Source: an uncultured Brevibacterium sp. | GTDB lineage: Bacteria; Actinomycetota; Actinomycetes; Actinomycetales; Brevibacteriaceae | DNA length: 5,976 nucleotides | NCBI GenBank assembly: GCA_943914815.1 | Contig: CALUDL010000097.1 | Location: 1-5,976, forward strand | Reading direction: 5' to 3' | Shown: positions 4,455-5,976 of the stretch, piece by piece | How positions within the stretch are numbered: the stretch's first letter is position 1 | Layout of the letters: every line of letters begins with the position of its first letter | The notes under the pieces: generated by a model | What the model was told of the DNA's origin: nothing | Databases searched by the model: none | What the model saw: the letters and a program-made list of their open reading frames with translations, nothing else | Position numbers and translations under genes: made by a program

Positions 4455-5976
4455 TGTACGCCGAACTTCACGCACATTCGAACTTTTCTTTCCTCGACGG
4501 GGCCTCCGACCCGGAAGAACTCGTCCACGCGGCACATGCAGCGGGGCTGTCAGCCCTAGCTCTGACCGACCACAACGGGCTGTACGGTGCCGTGCGTTTT
4601 GCACAAGAAGCCCAGCGCGTGGGAATGCCCACTGTTTTCGGGGCAGAACTGTCCCTGGATTTGGCCCACAAAGTCCCCGGGCAAAAAGACCCGCAAGCCA
4701 CCCACCTTCTGGTGCTTGCCCGCAGCGTTGACGGCTACCGGCAACTGTCACGCGCAATCTCACAGGGGTATGAGCGAGGCGAGAAAAACCGGCCGGTTCT
4801 CCACCTCGAAGAACTCGCCGCCATCGACCCCGACTGGTACATCCTCACAGGGTGCCGCAAAGGTCCACTCATTCCCCACCTCGGCGACCCTGACGGAGGT
4901 ATGAACGCACTCCGTGGCCTCACCGAACTGTTTCCAGGCCGGGTCGTCGTCGAACTGACCCGTTTTGGCCACCCCACTGACGATGCACGGGTTGACCATC
5001 TCACCCACTTAGCCACCCGTGCGAGTCTTCCCACTGTGGCCACGAACGCGGTTCACTATGCGTACAGATCGGGATACCGTGGGGCGCACGTGCGCGCTGC
5101 CATCAGGTCACACGCTTCCCTGGACGAACTGGCCGGCTGGTTACCGGCCGACGCCACCGCGTATGTTCGTACGCCTCATGACATGCGGGAGCGTTTTGGG
5201 CCCGGTCCGGTGGAAACGGCCCACCGGATTGGGCAAGAATGCGCGTTTGAGCTGTCGGCTGCCCAAGTGGGGCTCCCACAAGCGCCGGTTCCACCGGGGC
5301 GGGACGCGGATGAACACCTACGTGAGCTCGTGTATGCGGGGGCTCGGCGCAGGTATGGTGACCGTTCGGAATACCCGCGCGCGTGGGAACAGATCGACAG
5401 CGAGCTGGCCACGATCACTTCGATGGGGTTCGCCGGGTACTTCCTCATCGTGGAAGACATCGCTCGGTTTTGTCACACCAACGGCATCTACTGCCAAGGG
5501 CGTGGGTCAGCCGCGAACTCAGCGGTGTGCTTTGTCTTGGGTATCACCGCAGTCGACGCGGTGAAGTTCCAGCTTCTCTTCGACCGGTTCTTAAGCCCGC
5601 AGAGGGCTGGGTACCCGGACATCGATATTGACATTGAATCGGGCCGGCGCGAAGAAGTGATCCAATACGTGTACCGCACATACGATCGGACACGGGCAGC
5701 GCAAGTCGCCAACGTCATTACGTACCGCACAAAATCTGCTGTCCGGGACGCCGCCTCGGCTTTTGGGTACAGCCCCGGCCAGCAGGACGCATTCGCAAAA
5801 ACTACCCACCGCGGAGCTCTGTCCCCAGACGCTGACGAACCACCTGACGTACCCGCCCCCGTTCTGGAGGCGGCAAGGGACTTACACGATTCGCCGCGCC
5901 ACCTCGGGATCCACTCCGGGGGCATGATTCTTGCCGACCGACCCATCTACGACCTCGTGCCCATTGAGCCAGCCGC
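4454..5976 (+). CDS. dnaE2: Error-prone DNA polymerase III alpha subunit DnaE2 (N-terminal half; 3' end outside window)
   Basis: The frame is open from ATG 4454 to the right edge: 507 codons of a protein that usually has about 1,050-1,100 residues. It is the C-family polymerase that performs translesion synthesis after DNA damage. The PHP domain opens with ELHAHSNFSFLDGAS (4-18); likely metal ligands His6, His8, Asp39, His40, Glu65, Cys134, His173 and His201 can be seen. The last motif is TNAVHY, with Ala where TND-type PHP motifs have Asp. The palm has GRGSAANS (349-356), DRFLSPQR, and the catalytic PDIDIDIES, with Asp391 and Asp393 matching E. coli Asp401 and Asp403. PRHLGIHSGGMILADRP near the right edge is a DnaE2 signature; together with linkage to imuB this separates it from replicative DnaE1. 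The start overlaps the imuB stop in TGATG, so translation is probably coupled. The thumb/fingers remainder, third palm Asp and C-terminal domains lie outside. Confidence 0.97.
   Translation, partial: MYAELHAHSNFSFLDGASDPEELVHAAHAAGLSALALTDHNGLYGAVRFAQEAQRVGMPTVFGAELSLDLAHKVPGQKDPQATHLLVLARSVDGYRQLSRAISQGYERGEKNRPVLHLEELAAIDPDWYILTGCRKGPLIPHLGDPDGGMNALRGLTELFPGRVVVELTRFGHPTDDARVDHLTHLATRASLPTVATNAVHYAYRSGYRGAHVRAAIRSHASLDELAGWLPADATAYVRTPHDMRERFGPGPVETAHRIGQECAFELSAAQVGLPQAPVPPGRDADEHLRELVYAGARRRYGDRSEYPRAWEQIDSELATITSMGFAGYFLIVEDIARFCHTNGIYCQGRGSAANSAVCFVLGITAVDAVKFQLLFDRFLSPQRAGYPDIDIDIESGRREEVIQYVYRTYDRTRAAQVANVITYRTKSAVRDAASAFGYSPGQQDAFAKTTHRGALSPDADEPPDVPAPVLEAARDLHDSPRHLGIHSGGMILADRPIYDLVPIEPA

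Noticed and set aside
4469..4484. Half SOS site TCGAAC early in dnaE2
   Set aside because: It has no matching right half at the 4-bp spacing.
3935..4763. Long minus-strand open frames (200 and 227 codons) across the imuB/dnaE2 junction
   Set aside because: They are antisense to two confidently identified genes, are rich in Arg, Gly and Pro as expected of shadow frames in GC-rich DNA, and lack recognisable motifs.
5019..5564. 181-codon plus-strand frame inside dnaE2
   Set aside because: It is out of frame with the DnaE2 motifs that run through the same bases, and its composition is typical of a frame-shifted reading.

Overview
The window comes from a moderately high-GC Gram-positive bacterium of the Actinomycetota, probably Micrococcales-like (inferred, not proven). 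The evidence is the ImuA'-ImuB-DnaE2 mutagenesis cassette in its actinobacterial form, an SOS box of the TCGAAC-N4-GTTCGA type, TTG/GTG start codons, and apparently leaderless promoters. It looks like chromosomal sequence with no mobile element, CRISPR array, tRNA or rRNA.

Left part (1-770): the last 100 codons of an unassigned gene run in from the left edge (1-303). A 142-bp gap follows, which I read as the promoter and a structured 5' leader of rpmE2. The rpmE2 gene (446-703) encodes a cysteine-free, zinc-independent ribosomal protein L31. A perfect 16-bp hairpin (722-759) lies between the ends of rpmE2 and the convergent kinase gene and probably terminates transcription from both sides.

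Middle part (772-2185, minus strand): a ThiD-like pyridoxal kinase of the two-cysteine class (pdxK), preceded by a 12-bp-period GTGAA repeat in its predicted leader, and trmL, the tRNA wobble-base 2'-O-methyltransferase.

Right part (2217-5976, plus strand): divergent from trmL is a complete SOS mutasome operon, imuA'-imuB-dnaE2, running off the right edge inside dnaE2. A perfect palindromic LexA box sits between a -35-like TTGCAT and a -10-like GATACT, and overlaps an ATG that would otherwise be taken as the imuA' start. The promoter geometry favours a leaderless GTG start 18 nt further on. The three genes overlap by 8 bp (TTG start of imuB) and 1 bp (TGATG at imuB/dnaE2), so their translation is probably coupled. 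By analogy with mycobacteria, ImuA' and ImuB are accessory factors. ImuB has lost its polymerase catalytic residues but keeps a beta-clamp-binding motif, and would bring the error-prone polymerase DnaE2 to stalled forks after DNA damage.

The system is a known one. The parts that look less described are the LexA box/start codon arrangement, the rpmE2 leader structure and the pdxK leader repeat.
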